Positions 25,140-33,644 of a stretch of 64,000 nt of DNA are shown in pieces (the stretch's first letter is position 1; each line of letters opens with the position of its first letter). The DNA is from JAJXSS01 sp964547135 (GTDB taxonomy: Bacteria > Planctomycetota > Phycisphaerae > Phycisphaerales > Phycisphaeraceae). The stretch covers positions 124,001 through 188,000 of the forward strand of contig CAZJMK010000001.1 in assembly GCA_964547135.1 (NCBI GenBank). The letters are read 5' to 3'. The translations under genes were made by a program, and so were the position numbers. Under the pieces are notes generated by a model. That model was not told the DNA's origin. It did no database searches and saw nothing but the letters and a program-made list of their open reading frames with translations.

Positions 25140-26567
25140 ATGCAAATCAACCACACACTCACCGCCAAGTCGCTGCTGCCTGCGGTGCAACGCACTTTTT
25201 CATTGGCAGCACGCAAGGTACGCCAACTGGACCAATCGTGGGACGCAAACAAAGGCACGCCCGTGTTCACAGTGCAGGGCCGATACACCTCACGCGGCTG
25301 GACGGAGTGGACCCAGGGTTTTCAATATGGATGCGCTCTGTTGGTGTTCGATGCCACCGATGATGCGGCGATGCTGAAACTCGGTCAGCAGCGCACCGTC
25401 GAACGCATGAGCGCGCACCTGACGCACATCGGCGTGCATGATCATGGCTTCAACAACCTGTCCACTTACGGGAACCTTCGCCGACTGATTTTGGAAGGTC
25501 GCATCAACGATAAAAAAAACGCTGGGTGGGAACTGAATTATCACGAACTGGCGATCAAGGTCAGCGGCGCGGTGCAGGCAGCCCGCTGGTCGGGGACGCA
25601 CCCGTTGTCGGGCGAATTGCCCCAAGCGTTGCAGCCGTTTGCAGGCACGCCGATGGGTTACATTTATTCGTTCAACGGCCCGCATTCGCTGTTCGTCGAT
25701 ACCCTGCGCACGACACGCATACTCGGCCTGGCGTGGAAACTGGGGCAGGTGCTGATGCACGAAAACGACAAGGCTGCCAACCTGCTCAAACGTTCGGTGC
25801 TGCACGGCATCACCACCGCACGGTACATACTGTGCCATGGTGAATCGGGGCACACTTACGATGTGCCCGGTCGCACCAGTCACGAGGCCCTGTTCAACCG
25901 TAATGATGGCGCGTTTCGTGCCAAAAGCACGCAGCAGGGGTATTCGCCCTTTTCAACCTGGACGCGCGGTTTGGCCTGGGCGCTGCTGGGGTACGCAGAG
26001 GAACTGGAATTTTTCGCCACGATCGAGGCAGGCGAATTCAAACAGGCGACCGGGCTGAATAAAAAGGATGTTGTGGCGGTGTACGAACATTGCGCCAAAT
26101 TGACCGCGGAACATTACATCAACGATATCAGCGCTGCTGACGGAATACCCTACTGGGATGATGGCGCGCCCGGTTTGGCGATGTTGGGCGATTGGCGTGA
26201 ACGTGATGCGGAACCGGTGAACGATCACGAACCGGTTGATTCGAGTGCCGCGGCGATTGCAGCACAAGGGTTGGTTCGACTGGGTCGATATTTGGCGGGT
26301 AACAAAAAATTGAGTCAGCGTTATACGCAGGCTGGTTTGACCGTGGCACAGACACTCATGAGCGATGCGTACCTGGCGACCTCGCCCAAACATCAGGGGT
26401 TGATTTTGCATTCGATTTACCATCGGCCTAACAACTGGGACCATGTGCCCACGGGCAGCAAAATACCGTATGGTGAATCGAGTTTGTGGGGCGATTATCA
26501 TGCGCTTGAAATGGCGCTGCTGGTTCAACGACTGGCACAAGGCGGCAAATATCCGACGTTTTTTTGA
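25140..26567 (+). CDS. Glycoside hydrolase family 88-like (unsaturated uronyl hydrolase)
   Basis: A 475-residue alpha6/alpha6-barrel enzyme. The GH88 landmarks are GVHDHGFNN (catalytic Asp region, about 95), SPFSTWTRGLAWALLGYAEEL (about 280), DSSAAAIAAQGLVRL (about 380) and the late GESSLWGDYHALEMAL. Family members remove unsaturated uronic acids from oligosaccharides released by lyases. No signal peptide is seen, so it probably acts in the cytoplasm. The start at 25140 follows an F-repeat run. The SDR gene downstream may process the released sugar. Confidence 0.85.
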   Translation: MQINHTLTAKSLLPAVQRTFSLAARKVRQLDQSWDANKGTPVFTVQGRYTSRGWTEWTQGFQYGCALLVFDATDDAAMLKLGQQRTVERMSAHLTHIGVHDHGFNNLSTYGNLRRLILEGRINDKKNAGWELNYHELAIKVSGAVQAARWSGTHPLSGELPQALQPFAGTPMGYIYSFNGPHSLFVDTLRTTRILGLAWKLGQVLMHENDKAANLLKRSVLHGITTARYILCHGESGHTYDVPGRTSHEALFNRNDGAFRAKSTQQGYSPFSTWTRGLAWALLGYAEELEFFATIEAGEFKQATGLNKKDVVAVYEHCAKLTAEHYINDISAADGIPYWDDGAPGLAMLGDWRERDAEPVNDHEPVDSSAAAIAAQGLVRLGRYLAGNKKLSQRYTQAGLTVAQTLMSDAYLATSPKHQGLILHSIYHRPNNWDHVPTGSKIPYGESSLWGDYHALEMALLVQRLAQGGKYPTFF

Positions 26568-26584
26568 AGCATGATTTGTATTTG

Positions 26585-26656
26585 TTAGCGCCGCGATTTA
26601 TCGCGTCTGATTGGAGTGGCAGTTCGGTATAAGACGCGATAAATCGCGGCGCTAAT
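26585..26656. repeat. Family C foldback
   Basis: GTTAGCGCCGCGATTTATCG...GTCT is mirrored by AGAC...CGATAAATCGCGGCGCTAA across an 18-base loop, so about 24 bases pair almost perfectly. Elsewhere family C occurs only as single arms. It fills the gap between the GH88 gene and the SDR gene. Confidence 0.8.
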
Positions 26657-26686
26657 AGCAATGTGTTGTTGACTGAATGCGAGTGA

Positions 26687-27469
26687 ATGAACATGACCAC
26701 ACGCAATGTGATTGTGACAGGTGCATCACGCGGCATCGGCAGAGCGATTGCGGTGGCGTTGGGTACGCTCAAGGCCAATGTCGTGGTGAATTACAACAGC
26801 AATCAGCAGGCAGCCGACGAAACCGCAAGTGAAATTGTCAAGGCCGGCGGCAGGGCGATCATCGTCAAGGCGGACGTCGGCAACCTCGCTGATCACGATC
26901 GGCTGATGAATGACGCGGTGAAAGCGTTTGGTGCGATTGATTTACTGGTGAACAATGCGGGGATTGCGCCCAAGGTGCGGGCGGACATGCTGGACATGCA
27001 GCCGGATAGTTTTGATTCGCTGCTTACCACCAATTTGCGCGGCCCCTATTTTTTGACCCAGCGGGTTGCCAAACAGATGGTTGAAAAGCGCGGCGGGTTT
27101 GCCAATGACATTTTGCCTGCGATTGTGAACATCAGTTCGATCAGCGCGTTTACGGTGAGTGTGAACCGGGCGGAATATTGCATCGCCAAGGCGGGGTTGT
27201 CGATGATGACGCAGCTTTACGCGGCTCGTTTGGCGGAGCATCGCATTCATGTGTATGAAATTCGGCCGGGGGTGATTGCGACGGACATGACCGGGCCGGT
27301 GAAGGAAAAATATGACAAGCTGATTGCGGAGGGTTTGTTTCCGATTCGCCGGTGGGGGCAACCGGGTGATATTGCACAGGCGGTGGTGGCCATCGCGGAG
27401 GGGCGATTGAGTTATTCGACTGGACAGGTGTTGGAAATCGACGGCGGGTTTCATATACCAAGGTTGTGA
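26687..27469 (+). CDS. SDR oxidoreductase, FabG-like
   Basis: A 260-residue NAD(P)-dependent dehydrogenase. The cofactor loop is TGASRGIGRAIAVAL at about 11, NNAG is at about 88, and SSISAFTVSVNRAEYCIAKAGL holds the catalytic Ser, Tyr and Lys. The C-terminus ends GQVLEIDGGFHIPRL. Annotation pipelines would call it 3-oxoacyl-ACP reductase. Its place after a GH88 enzyme suggests instead a sugar or uronate dehydrogenase such as KduD; this is inference. An alternative start at 26693 loses two residues. Confidence 0.83.
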   Translation: MNMTTRNVIVTGASRGIGRAIAVALGTLKANVVVNYNSNQQAADETASEIVKAGGRAIIVKADVGNLADHDRLMNDAVKAFGAIDLLVNNAGIAPKVRADMLDMQPDSFDSLLTTNLRGPYFLTQRVAKQMVEKRGGFANDILPAIVNISSISAFTVSVNRAEYCIAKAGLSMMTQLYAARLAEHRIHVYEIRPGVIATDMTGPVKEKYDKLIAEGLFPIRRWGQPGDIAQAVVAIAEGRLSYSTGQVLEIDGGFHIPRL

Positions 27470-27513
27470 TCAACGCTTTTTGAGTCTTTCACGTCGTTTT
27501 ATGAAACGCTTGA

Positions 27514-27659
27514 ATCCCCTCTCCCTTCGGGAGAGGGTGGCCGAGTGTCGTCGCGGCGACCGAGGCCGGGTGAGGGCGTGTCTTCAAAACCGCTGATTAA
27601 CTTGAATATAAGGTTTTCAGACGCCCTCACCCAAACCCTCTCCCGGAGGGAGAGGGGAC
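27514..27659. repeat. Inverted pair of family E units
   Basis: CCCCTCTCCCTTCGGGAG...GGTGAGGGC (27514-27578) faces CGCCCTCACCC...GGGAGAGGGG (27622-27659). The left unit carries the extra GGCCGAGTGTCGTCGCGGCG segment seen in E units at 19507 and 740. It lies upstream of the Xaa-Pro peptidase; TATACT at 27699-27704 may be that gene's -10 box. Confidence 0.75.
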
Positions 27660-27714
27660 AGAACAAGACCCACCAACTTTCAGTGAATCACGCGAATTGC
27701 TCTATACTGCTGGC

Positions 27715-28815
27715 ATGAGTTTCACCAAAAATGAGTCGTGCCGGGCACGGATTGCGCAACTGCAAGAGCGCATCAGTGCCTGGGGAGTCGATGGACTGCT
27801 GATCACCAACCCGGTGGACATTCGTTACCTGACGGGGTTTGTGGGTGATGACAGTTGGGCGGTGGTGCCTACGGAAGGCAAGCGCGTTCATGTGTTGTCG
27901 GATGCACGTTTCACCGAACAGATCAAGCGTGAAGCTCCACAGGTGACTGCCCACATCCGCAAAAAAGGTTTGGCCGATGAACTGGCCATCGTGGCGGGGG
28001 CGTTGGGCTTGAAACAACTGGCATTGAGCAAGGACCATATCACGCTGGCGCAGATGCAGGCTTTGCGGAGCAAGGTCAAGGGCGTGAAGTTCAAGCCGGT
28101 GGACGACGGGTTGGTGGAACAGCGTGCGGTGAAGGATGCGGGTGAAATCAAACTGATACAAAAGGCATTGGTGATTCAGCAGAAGGCGTTTATTGAGTTG
28201 CTGCCGATGGTACAGCCGGGGGTGAGTGAAAATGATTTGGCAGCGGAGTTGGAATACCGCATGCGCCGGCTGGGCGCGGATGGGCCGAGTTTCAACACGA
28301 TCGTGGCGTTCGATGCCAACGCAGCACTGCCTCATGCGATACCCGGCTCACGCAAGTTAAAGAGCAATGGTTTGGTACTGATCGATTGGGGGGCGAAGTT
28401 CGGGGGTTATTGCTCGGACCTGACGCGCGTGGTGGCGGTGGGACGGGTATCTGCGAAATTGCGACATATTTATGAGGTGTGTCGTGAGGCACAGTTGGCG
28501 GCGATACAGGCGATTGGGCCGGGCAAGTCGGTGAAGGAGATTGACAAGGTAGCGCGGGACATCATTACCAAGGCGGGCTTTGGCAAAGAGTTTGGTCATG
28601 GGTTGGGGCATGGCATTGGATTGGATATTCATGAGCAGCCGGTGTTATCGTGGCGGGTGGAGGAGAGGTTGCAGGCGGGGCAGGTGGTGACGGTGGAACC
28701 GGGGATTTATCTGCCGGGGGTGGGAGGCGTGCGGTTGGAGGATGATGTGCTGGTGACGGCTGGGGGGAAACAGGTGTTGTCGGAACTGCCGTTGGCAATG
28801 GACATGCGGGGATGA
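27715..28815 (+). CDS. M24 family Xaa-Pro aminopeptidase
   Basis: A 366-residue peptidase of the creatinase/aminopeptidase P fold. The N-terminal domain holds NPVDIRYLTGFVGDD at about 31-45. All five metal ligands of the C-terminal domain can be seen: two Asp in IDWGAKFGGYCSDLTR, the His in FGHGLGHGIGLDIHE, and Glu in TVEPGIYLPG and VRLEDDVLVT. It removes N-terminal residues before proline. accB and accC follow on the same strand. In many bacteria efp lies between, but it is absent here. Confidence 0.93.
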   Translation: MSFTKNESCRARIAQLQERISAWGVDGLLITNPVDIRYLTGFVGDDSWAVVPTEGKRVHVLSDARFTEQIKREAPQVTAHIRKKGLADELAIVAGALGLKQLALSKDHITLAQMQALRSKVKGVKFKPVDDGLVEQRAVKDAGEIKLIQKALVIQQKAFIELLPMVQPGVSENDLAAELEYRMRRLGADGPSFNTIVAFDANAALPHAIPGSRKLKSNGLVLIDWGAKFGGYCSDLTRVVAVGRVSAKLRHIYEVCREAQLAAIQAIGPGKSVKEIDKVARDIITKAGFGKEFGHGLGHGIGLDIHEQPVLSWRVEERLQAGQVVTVEPGIYLPGVGGVRLEDDVLVTAGGKQVLSELPLAMDMRG

Positions 28816-28848
28816 TGGTGCATAAGCTATCGACCTTGAAGAAAAGAA

Positions 28849-28971
28849 GTGGTCAAGTGGCGGAGTTAAATGAAATGTTTAGCGCGGACGCTTTGCGTCG
28901 GCGTGCATGACGCCGTGCCCTTTAGGGCCGGATGTTTGAGGGTAAAATCCGGGGCTAAAGCCCTCGGCGTC
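28849..28971. repeat. F, D and A repeat modules
   Basis: Between the peptidase and accB lie an F run (AAGTGGTCAAGTGGCGGAG, 28849), a D unit (28878-28904) and a complete reversed A unit at 28909-28971 with both hairpins intact (GCCCTTTAGGGC and GGGCTAAAGCCC). Confidence 0.75.
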
Positions 28972-29044
28972 TTGTTCATCCAATCAACCCAGTAACCAAC
29001 TTACTGATGTAAAAATCAACCCCGTTTTGTTTGCGAGTAACTTT

Positions 29045-29545
29045 ATGATCGACCTGAAAAATTTGAAGTCGTTGATCAAGCTGATGGTCGAAAACGACCT
29101 GACGGAAGTGGAATTGCAGGATGCGCAGGGTGAAAAAGTGGCCCTGAAGCGTGGTCGTGCGGATGGGCCGGTGACGTATGTGACCAGCGCCCCGCCAACG
29201 GTTGGCACGATCGCACCAGCCCCGGTAGCGGCTGCGGTGAACACAACATCATCAACGTCAGCAGCCTCGACGAGTGCAACATCGGGCAGTGATGCGGATG
29301 CGGGGTTGGTGCCGATCAGTTCGCCGATGGTGGGCACGTTTTACGCTTCGCCCAGCCCGGAGGCCAAGCCCTTTGTCACGGTGGGGAGCAGGGTCACGGC
29401 TGACACGGTGGTGTGCATCATCGAAGCAATGAAAGTGTTCAACGAAATCAAAGCCGAGACCAGCGGCACGGTGGTGAAGGTATTGACAACCAGCGGCAAA
29501 GCGGTCGAGTTCGGTCAGCCGTTGTTCATGATTCAGCCGGAGTGA
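29045..29545 (+). CDS. accB: Biotin carboxyl carrier protein of acetyl-CoA carboxylase
   Basis: A 166-residue carrier. The N-terminal helix MIDLKNLKSLIKLMVENDLTEVEL is conserved. A flexible Ala/Pro/Thr/Ser linker spans about 50-90, and the C-terminal biotinyl domain includes SPMVGTFYASPSPEAKPFV and the biotinylation site CIIEAMKVFNEI, with the target lysine at about residue 132. The start at 29045 fits the family. The protein carries CO2 from AccC to the carboxyltransferase in fatty acid synthesis. Confidence 0.96.
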   Translation: MIDLKNLKSLIKLMVENDLTEVELQDAQGEKVALKRGRADGPVTYVTSAPPTVGTIAPAPVAAAVNTTSSTSAASTSATSGSDADAGLVPISSPMVGTFYASPSPEAKPFVTVGSRVTADTVVCIIEAMKVFNEIKAETSGTVVKVLTTSGKAVEFGQPLFMIQPE

Positions 29546-29767
29546 GCCTGTCAAAGAAATGTCCGCCAAGACGCCAAGATGCCGAGTTTCAAGCCATTTC
29601 AATTCTGATTTTTTCAACACAGAGGACACGGAGTTCACAAGGAAGAATGGGTTTGCTTAACACGAATGTTTGCTCTGTGTTCTCTGTGAACTCGGTGTTG
29701 AAATGAAACGAGGCAGAGGCGGCATCGCGTTGATGGATTGTCGGAATAATTAAGGAATACCCAGCCC

Positions 29768-31129
29768 ATGTTCAGTCGTATTTTGATAGCCAACCGCGGG
29801 GAGATCGCAGTGCGAATCATTCGCGCCTGTCGGGAGATGGGCATTGAATCGGTGGCGGTGTATTCGACGGCGGACAAGGATTCGATGCACGTGCGCCTGG
29901 CGGATCGGGCCATTTGCATCGGGCCGGCCCCGGCGACGGAAAGCTACCTCAACATTCCACGTTTGATCAGTGCGGCCGAGGTCGCCAACGTGGACGCGAT
30001 TCACCCGGGGTATGGTTTTCTTGCGGAAAATGCGCACTTTGCGGAGGTGTGTCGCAGTTGCAAAATTGAGTTCATCGGGCCTTCGGTGGAATCGATGTCA
30101 TTGCTGGGGGACAAAATCAGTTGCAAACAGACGGCGGCGGCAGCCAAGGTTCCGCTGTTTCCCGGTTCCAAGGGGGCGGTGAGCGATGAGGACGAAGCGG
30201 TCAAAATCGCCCGCAAAATAGGCTACCCGGTGATCATCAAGGCGGCGGCCGGCGGCGGCGGCAGAGGCATGCGCGTGGCTCATAACGACCTTGGCCTGCG
30301 CTCGGCGATTCACTCGGCCAAGGCCGAGGCGGAGGCAGCCTTTGCCAACGGTGCGGTGTACATCGAAAAGTTTTTGGAACAGGCCCGGCACGTCGAAGTG
30401 CAGATACTCGGCGATCAGCAGGGTAACGTCATTCACCTGTTCGAACGCGATTGCTCAATGCAGCGGCGGCATCAGAAACTGGTGGAGGAAGCCCCCTGCC
30501 CGGTGCTGGACGAAGCCACGCGTGATGAGTTGTGCAAGTCCGCGGTGCGACTGGCCAAGGCTGCCAAATATTACTCAGCGGCGACGGTCGAATTTTTGCT
30601 CGACAAGGACCGCAACTTTTATTTGCTGGAGGTCAACACACGGGTGCAGGTGGAACACCCGGTGACAGAGTTGATCACGGGCATTGATATCGTGCAGGCA
30701 CAGATTCGCGTGGCTGCGGGCGAGCCGTTGGGCATTACGCAGAAGGATGTGAGGCTTAACGGTCATGCGATTGAGGTGCGATTGAATGCGGAGGACCCGG
30801 CTCGGAAGTTTGCACCGTGCCCGGGGGTGATTGAACGGTTGGAGTTGCCCGGTGGGCCGGGGGTACGGATGGACACGCATTGTTATACGGGGTATCGCGT
30901 GCCGCCGAATTATGATTCGCTGATCGGCAAGTTGATCGTGCACAAGCCGACCAGGGCGCAGGCGATTGCGGGGATGAAACGGGCGCTGGTGGAGTGTCGG
31001 ATTGAACCGATCAAAACCACTGTGCCGTTGCATATGCAGATCATGAACGACGACCACTTTCGGCGGTCGGATGTACACATTCATTTTGTCGAGAAGTGGC
31101 TGGCGGGGATGAGTGAGGCAGCGGGGTGA
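29768..31129 (+). CDS. accC: Biotin carboxylase subunit of acetyl-CoA carboxylase
   Basis: A 453-residue ATP-grasp enzyme that carboxylates the biotin on AccB. It starts MFSRILIANRGEIAVRIIRA. The ATP-grasp loop is KAAAGGGGRGMRV at about 159-171, ERDCSMQRRHQKLVEEAP lies at about 225, and the catalytic EVNTRVQVEHPVTE at about 285. The length is normal. A 222-base gap with CACAGAGG-like words separates it from accB. The carboxyltransferase genes accA and accD are not in the window. Confidence 0.97.
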   Translation: MFSRILIANRGEIAVRIIRACREMGIESVAVYSTADKDSMHVRLADRAICIGPAPATESYLNIPRLISAAEVANVDAIHPGYGFLAENAHFAEVCRSCKIEFIGPSVESMSLLGDKISCKQTAAAAKVPLFPGSKGAVSDEDEAVKIARKIGYPVIIKAAAGGGGRGMRVAHNDLGLRSAIHSAKAEAEAAFANGAVYIEKFLEQARHVEVQILGDQQGNVIHLFERDCSMQRRHQKLVEEAPCPVLDEATRDELCKSAVRLAKAAKYYSAATVEFLLDKDRNFYLLEVNTRVQVEHPVTELITGIDIVQAQIRVAAGEPLGITQKDVRLNGHAIEVRLNAEDPARKFAPCPGVIERLELPGGPGVRMDTHCYTGYRVPPNYDSLIGKLIVHKPTRAQAIAGMKRALVECRIEPIKTTVPLHMQIMNDDHFRRSDVHIHFVEKWLAGMSEAAG

Positions 31130-31175
31130 GGGGTGGAAGAAGTGGTCGAGTGGTCAAGTGGCCAAGTGGTCGAGT

Positions 31176-31359
31176 GACGGCATCGTCGTCGGGCGTTAGC
31201 GCCGCGATTGATCGCGTCTGTGAATGTGGCACCGCCGCCCTCGGCGGTGAGTTTGTCAATTGTGATTGACCCAGCCGAGGGCTTTCGCCCCGGATTTTCG
31301 CCGTATTCGCAAAGCAATCCGGCCCTGAAGGGCACGGCGTCAAAAGCACATGGGTGCCA
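31176..31359. repeat. Composite repeat block, copy 1 of tandem duplication
   Basis: A block of about 184 bases made of a C arm (GTTAGCGCCGCGATTGATCG), a B unit (CACCGCCGCCCTCGGCGGTG) and an A-like unit whose left arm reads GACCCAGCCGAGGG and whose hairpin is GGGC-TTTC-GCCC. It is repeated 195 bases downstream. The region 31130-31582 has no supported gene; the long minus-strand open frame there exists only because the repeat lacks stops. Confidence 0.85.
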
Positions 31360-31370
31360 AGTGGCCAAGT

Positions 31371-31554
31371 GACGGCATCGTCGTCGGACGTTAGCGCCGC
31401 GATTTATCGCGTCTGTGAATGTGGCACCGCCGCCCTCGGCGGTGAGTTTGTCAATTGTGATTGACCCAGCCGAGGGCTTTCGCCCCGGATTTTCGCCGTA
31501 TTCGCAAAGCAATCCGCCCCTGAAGGGCACGGCGTCAAAAGCACATGGGTGCCA
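31371..31554. repeat. Composite repeat block, copy 2 of tandem duplication
   Basis: By eye this block differs from the copy at 31176 by three substitutions: GGGCG to GGACG, GATTGATC to GATTTATC, and CCGGCCCTG to CCGCCCCTG. An F word run (GCCAAGTGGCCAAGTG) sits at the junction between the copies and may have promoted the duplication. The near identity points to a recent event. Confidence 0.85.
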
Positions 31555-31582
31555 CTTGTTTCCGATGACTTTGGGCTTTGCA

Positions 31583-32452
31583 TCACGCGGCGGGCGTGTG
31601 CATGGAGCGCAAGGGCTTCCAATCCACCTCGGCATGAAGCTGATGGTTGTCCACCAGATGGGCGATTTCCGAGATGGGCTTGCGCAAGGGGACGTTGGGG
31701 TAATACTGTGCGATCAATTCAGCGACCGGAGCGTTCTGCGAATTGTCATTGGCGACGGGGAAGTAGGTGCGATAGCCGGGCAGGTCGGTTTGCACGAGGG
31801 CGGCGATGAGTCGTGCGGCATCGCTCTGCATGAGGTAGGAAAAGCATTCATCGATATTGATGTAGTGTGTGCGGGTGCGTTTCTGGCGGGGGTGTTGTTT
31901 CTGGAAGTGAGCCACCCAATCGTCGGGCATGACATACGGCAAGCGCAGGGCGATGCCCGACATGCCGGCGTGTTCGCAGAAATAACGGAGCATGTCTTCA
32001 CTGGCGCACTTGCTCAAACCATAAATATTGCCGGGGTTCTGCGGCAGGCGGTCGTCGGCAGGCAGGTAGGGCAACTGACTGGGCACGGGGTTTTCCACCC
32101 AGGGGCGTTCGCCGCTGATCGCCTGCACGGAACTGGCGAAAATGATTTTTTTCACGCCGCAGTCGCGGGCAGCCATGAAAACGTTCATGTTCATCGCCAG
32201 GTTTTCGGTGTAGAGCGTGGCAAACCGGGCGGAAAAGGCATTGGGGTGATTGGCCAGATGCACGGCAACTTCCATGCCTTCGGCCAACTGGTAACAGGCC
32301 ATGGGGTCCAGCAGATTGGCGATGATCGGACGGACGGACAGCGCACTGTGCGTGTGTAGATCGGTGGCACGGACTTCATGTCCCTGCTCGGCGAGGTATT
32401 GCGCGGTGGCCGAACCAATTCGACCCGCGGCACCCGTGACCAGAACTTTCAT
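31583..32452 (-). CDS. NAD-dependent epimerase/dehydratase family protein
   Basis: A 289-residue extended SDR. MKVLVTGAAGRIGSATAQYLAEQGHEV is the NAD-binding fold, VHLANHPNAF follows at about 68, and the catalytic YxxxK is in NIYGLSKCASEDML at about 148. It resembles uronate dehydrogenase and UDP-sugar epimerases; the substrate is open. The adjacent gene at 32651 is a clear paralog with the same layout. It may act in sugar or uronate metabolism alongside the hydrolases. Confidence 0.85.
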   Translation of the reverse strand: MKVLVTGAAGRIGSATAQYLAEQGHEVRATDLHTHSALSVRPIIANLLDPMACYQLAEGMEVAVHLANHPNAFSARFATLYTENLAMNMNVFMAARDCGVKKIIFASSVQAISGERPWVENPVPSQLPYLPADDRLPQNPGNIYGLSKCASEDMLRYFCEHAGMSGIALRLPYVMPDDWVAHFQKQHPRQKRTRTHYINIDECFSYLMQSDAARLIAALVQTDLPGYRTYFPVANDNSQNAPVAELIAQYYPNVPLRKPISEIAHLVDNHQLHAEVDWKPLRSMHTPAA

Positions 32453-32521
32453 GATTCAAACTCCAAGAAAACGTAATTCATCACTAAAAAGAGTTTTGCC
32501 GCAGAGGACGCAGAGTAGTGC

Positions 32522-32608
32522 ATGGATCATGGATAAAGGATAATGGATAAGACCTTGTAGCCAAGTTTTTTCCGAACATGATCCTTTATCCATCATCCAT
32601 TATCCATT
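32522..32608. repeat. Family G foldback, copy 1
   Basis: Arms of ATGGATCATGG and GGATAATGG words face CCTTTATCC, CCATCATCC and CCATTATCC words. The core contains TTTTTTCCGAACATGATC, matching the TTTTTCTGAACATTATC of other copies. It lies between the two paralogous dehydratase genes and may affect the message joining them. Confidence 0.8.
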
Positions 32609-32650
32609 CTGCCAAACATCTTTGCGTTCACTCAACAGTTCGATTTATTC

Positions 32651-33517
32651 TCACGCCGTGGCCGCGACGGATTTGGGTTGCGGGTTCCAGCCCAGTTCAC
32701 GGATCAGCGGTTCATGATTGACCAGATTGGCATCACAAGCGGCGACTCCCTCCACCCAAGGCACGTTCGGCCAAGCCTGATCGACGATCAGGCGTGATTC
32801 GGGGCCGACATCGGTCGGCAATGGCAGCAGGGCTGGAAAGTAGCAGTGATACCCTGATAGCGGTGCGGTCAGGGCAGCGTGAATGACCTGCGCGCCTTGT
32901 GAATGGGTGAGATAGAAGTAGCTGGAGATATACCCGGCGTTGTCGTTGATGATGGACTGTCGTGCCCAGTCAGACACGCGGGCTTCGTCGTTATCGGTGA
33001 TCAGCCGGGGAAAGCGCAGGGCGATGCCGGTGATCGGCGTGGTTTGACACATGAACGCGAGCAGCCGTTCGGTGACGGTTTTACCGACGCCGTAGGGATG
33101 GCCGGGGTTGGCCGGCGTGGACCCATCCAGCGGCAGTCGGCGGGGAAACGAATGCGTGTAACTGTCAAACAGCGGCCCGAAAATCACGTTGATGGAACTG
33201 GCAAAAATGATGCGACTCACACCCGCCTGCTGCGCTGCGTGAAACAAGTGGGTGTTCATCTGCACATTTTCGTGGAAATAGCGCTGATGTTTGCCTGCCT
33301 GTGACCAGGTGTGGTTGGCCAGGTGCACCACTGCGTCGATGCCATCGACCAGACGGTGACACTCGATGGGTTGCAACAACTCCGCCAGGTGCAGTGGCAC
33401 CGGCAGCTTGCGATTGGGCACGTGATCCGTGGCGCGAAGCTCAATCCCTTTTTCGTGTAGCAGGCGACAGACGGCAGAACCCAGCTTTCCGGCAGCGCCG
33501 GTCAGCAGCACTTTCAT
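32651..33517 (-). CDS. NAD-dependent epimerase/dehydratase family protein (paralog)
   Basis: A 288-residue extended SDR. MKVLLTGAAGKLGSAVCRLLHEKGIEL starts the Rossmann fold, VVHLANHTWSQAG follows, and PYGVGKTVTERLL holds the catalytic Tyr and Lys. Layout and many segments match the gene at 31583-32452, so the pair arose by duplication, but the two have diverged considerably. The start at 33517 is chosen because the fold begins there; the frame upstream is open for 17 residues without family features. Confidence 0.84.
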   Translation of the reverse strand: MKVLLTGAAGKLGSAVCRLLHEKGIELRATDHVPNRKLPVPLHLAELLQPIECHRLVDGIDAVVHLANHTWSQAGKHQRYFHENVQMNTHLFHAAQQAGVSRIIFASSINVIFGPLFDSYTHSFPRRLPLDGSTPANPGHPYGVGKTVTERLLAFMCQTTPITGIALRFPRLITDNDEARVSDWARQSIINDNAGYISSYFYLTHSQGAQVIHAALTAPLSGYHCYFPALLPLPTDVGPESRLIVDQAWPNVPWVEGVAACDANLVNHEPLIRELGWNPQPKSVAATA

Positions 33518-33644
33518 AGTGATCAACTCCAGTAACCCCCGGCCCCCCGGTCCCCGGCCATCGTCCACGTAATCGGTGCGTGTCGTATGGCGTTCAGCGT
33601 CAGGTACGATTCAAGGCTGAACCTTGGGGGTAATCGTTTTTATT

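Noticed and set aside
31081..31635. 184-codon minus-strand frame with an internal duplicated segment
   Set aside because: It lies entirely on the duplicated repeat block; the apparent protein repeat is the DNA repeat read in frame, with no ribosome site.
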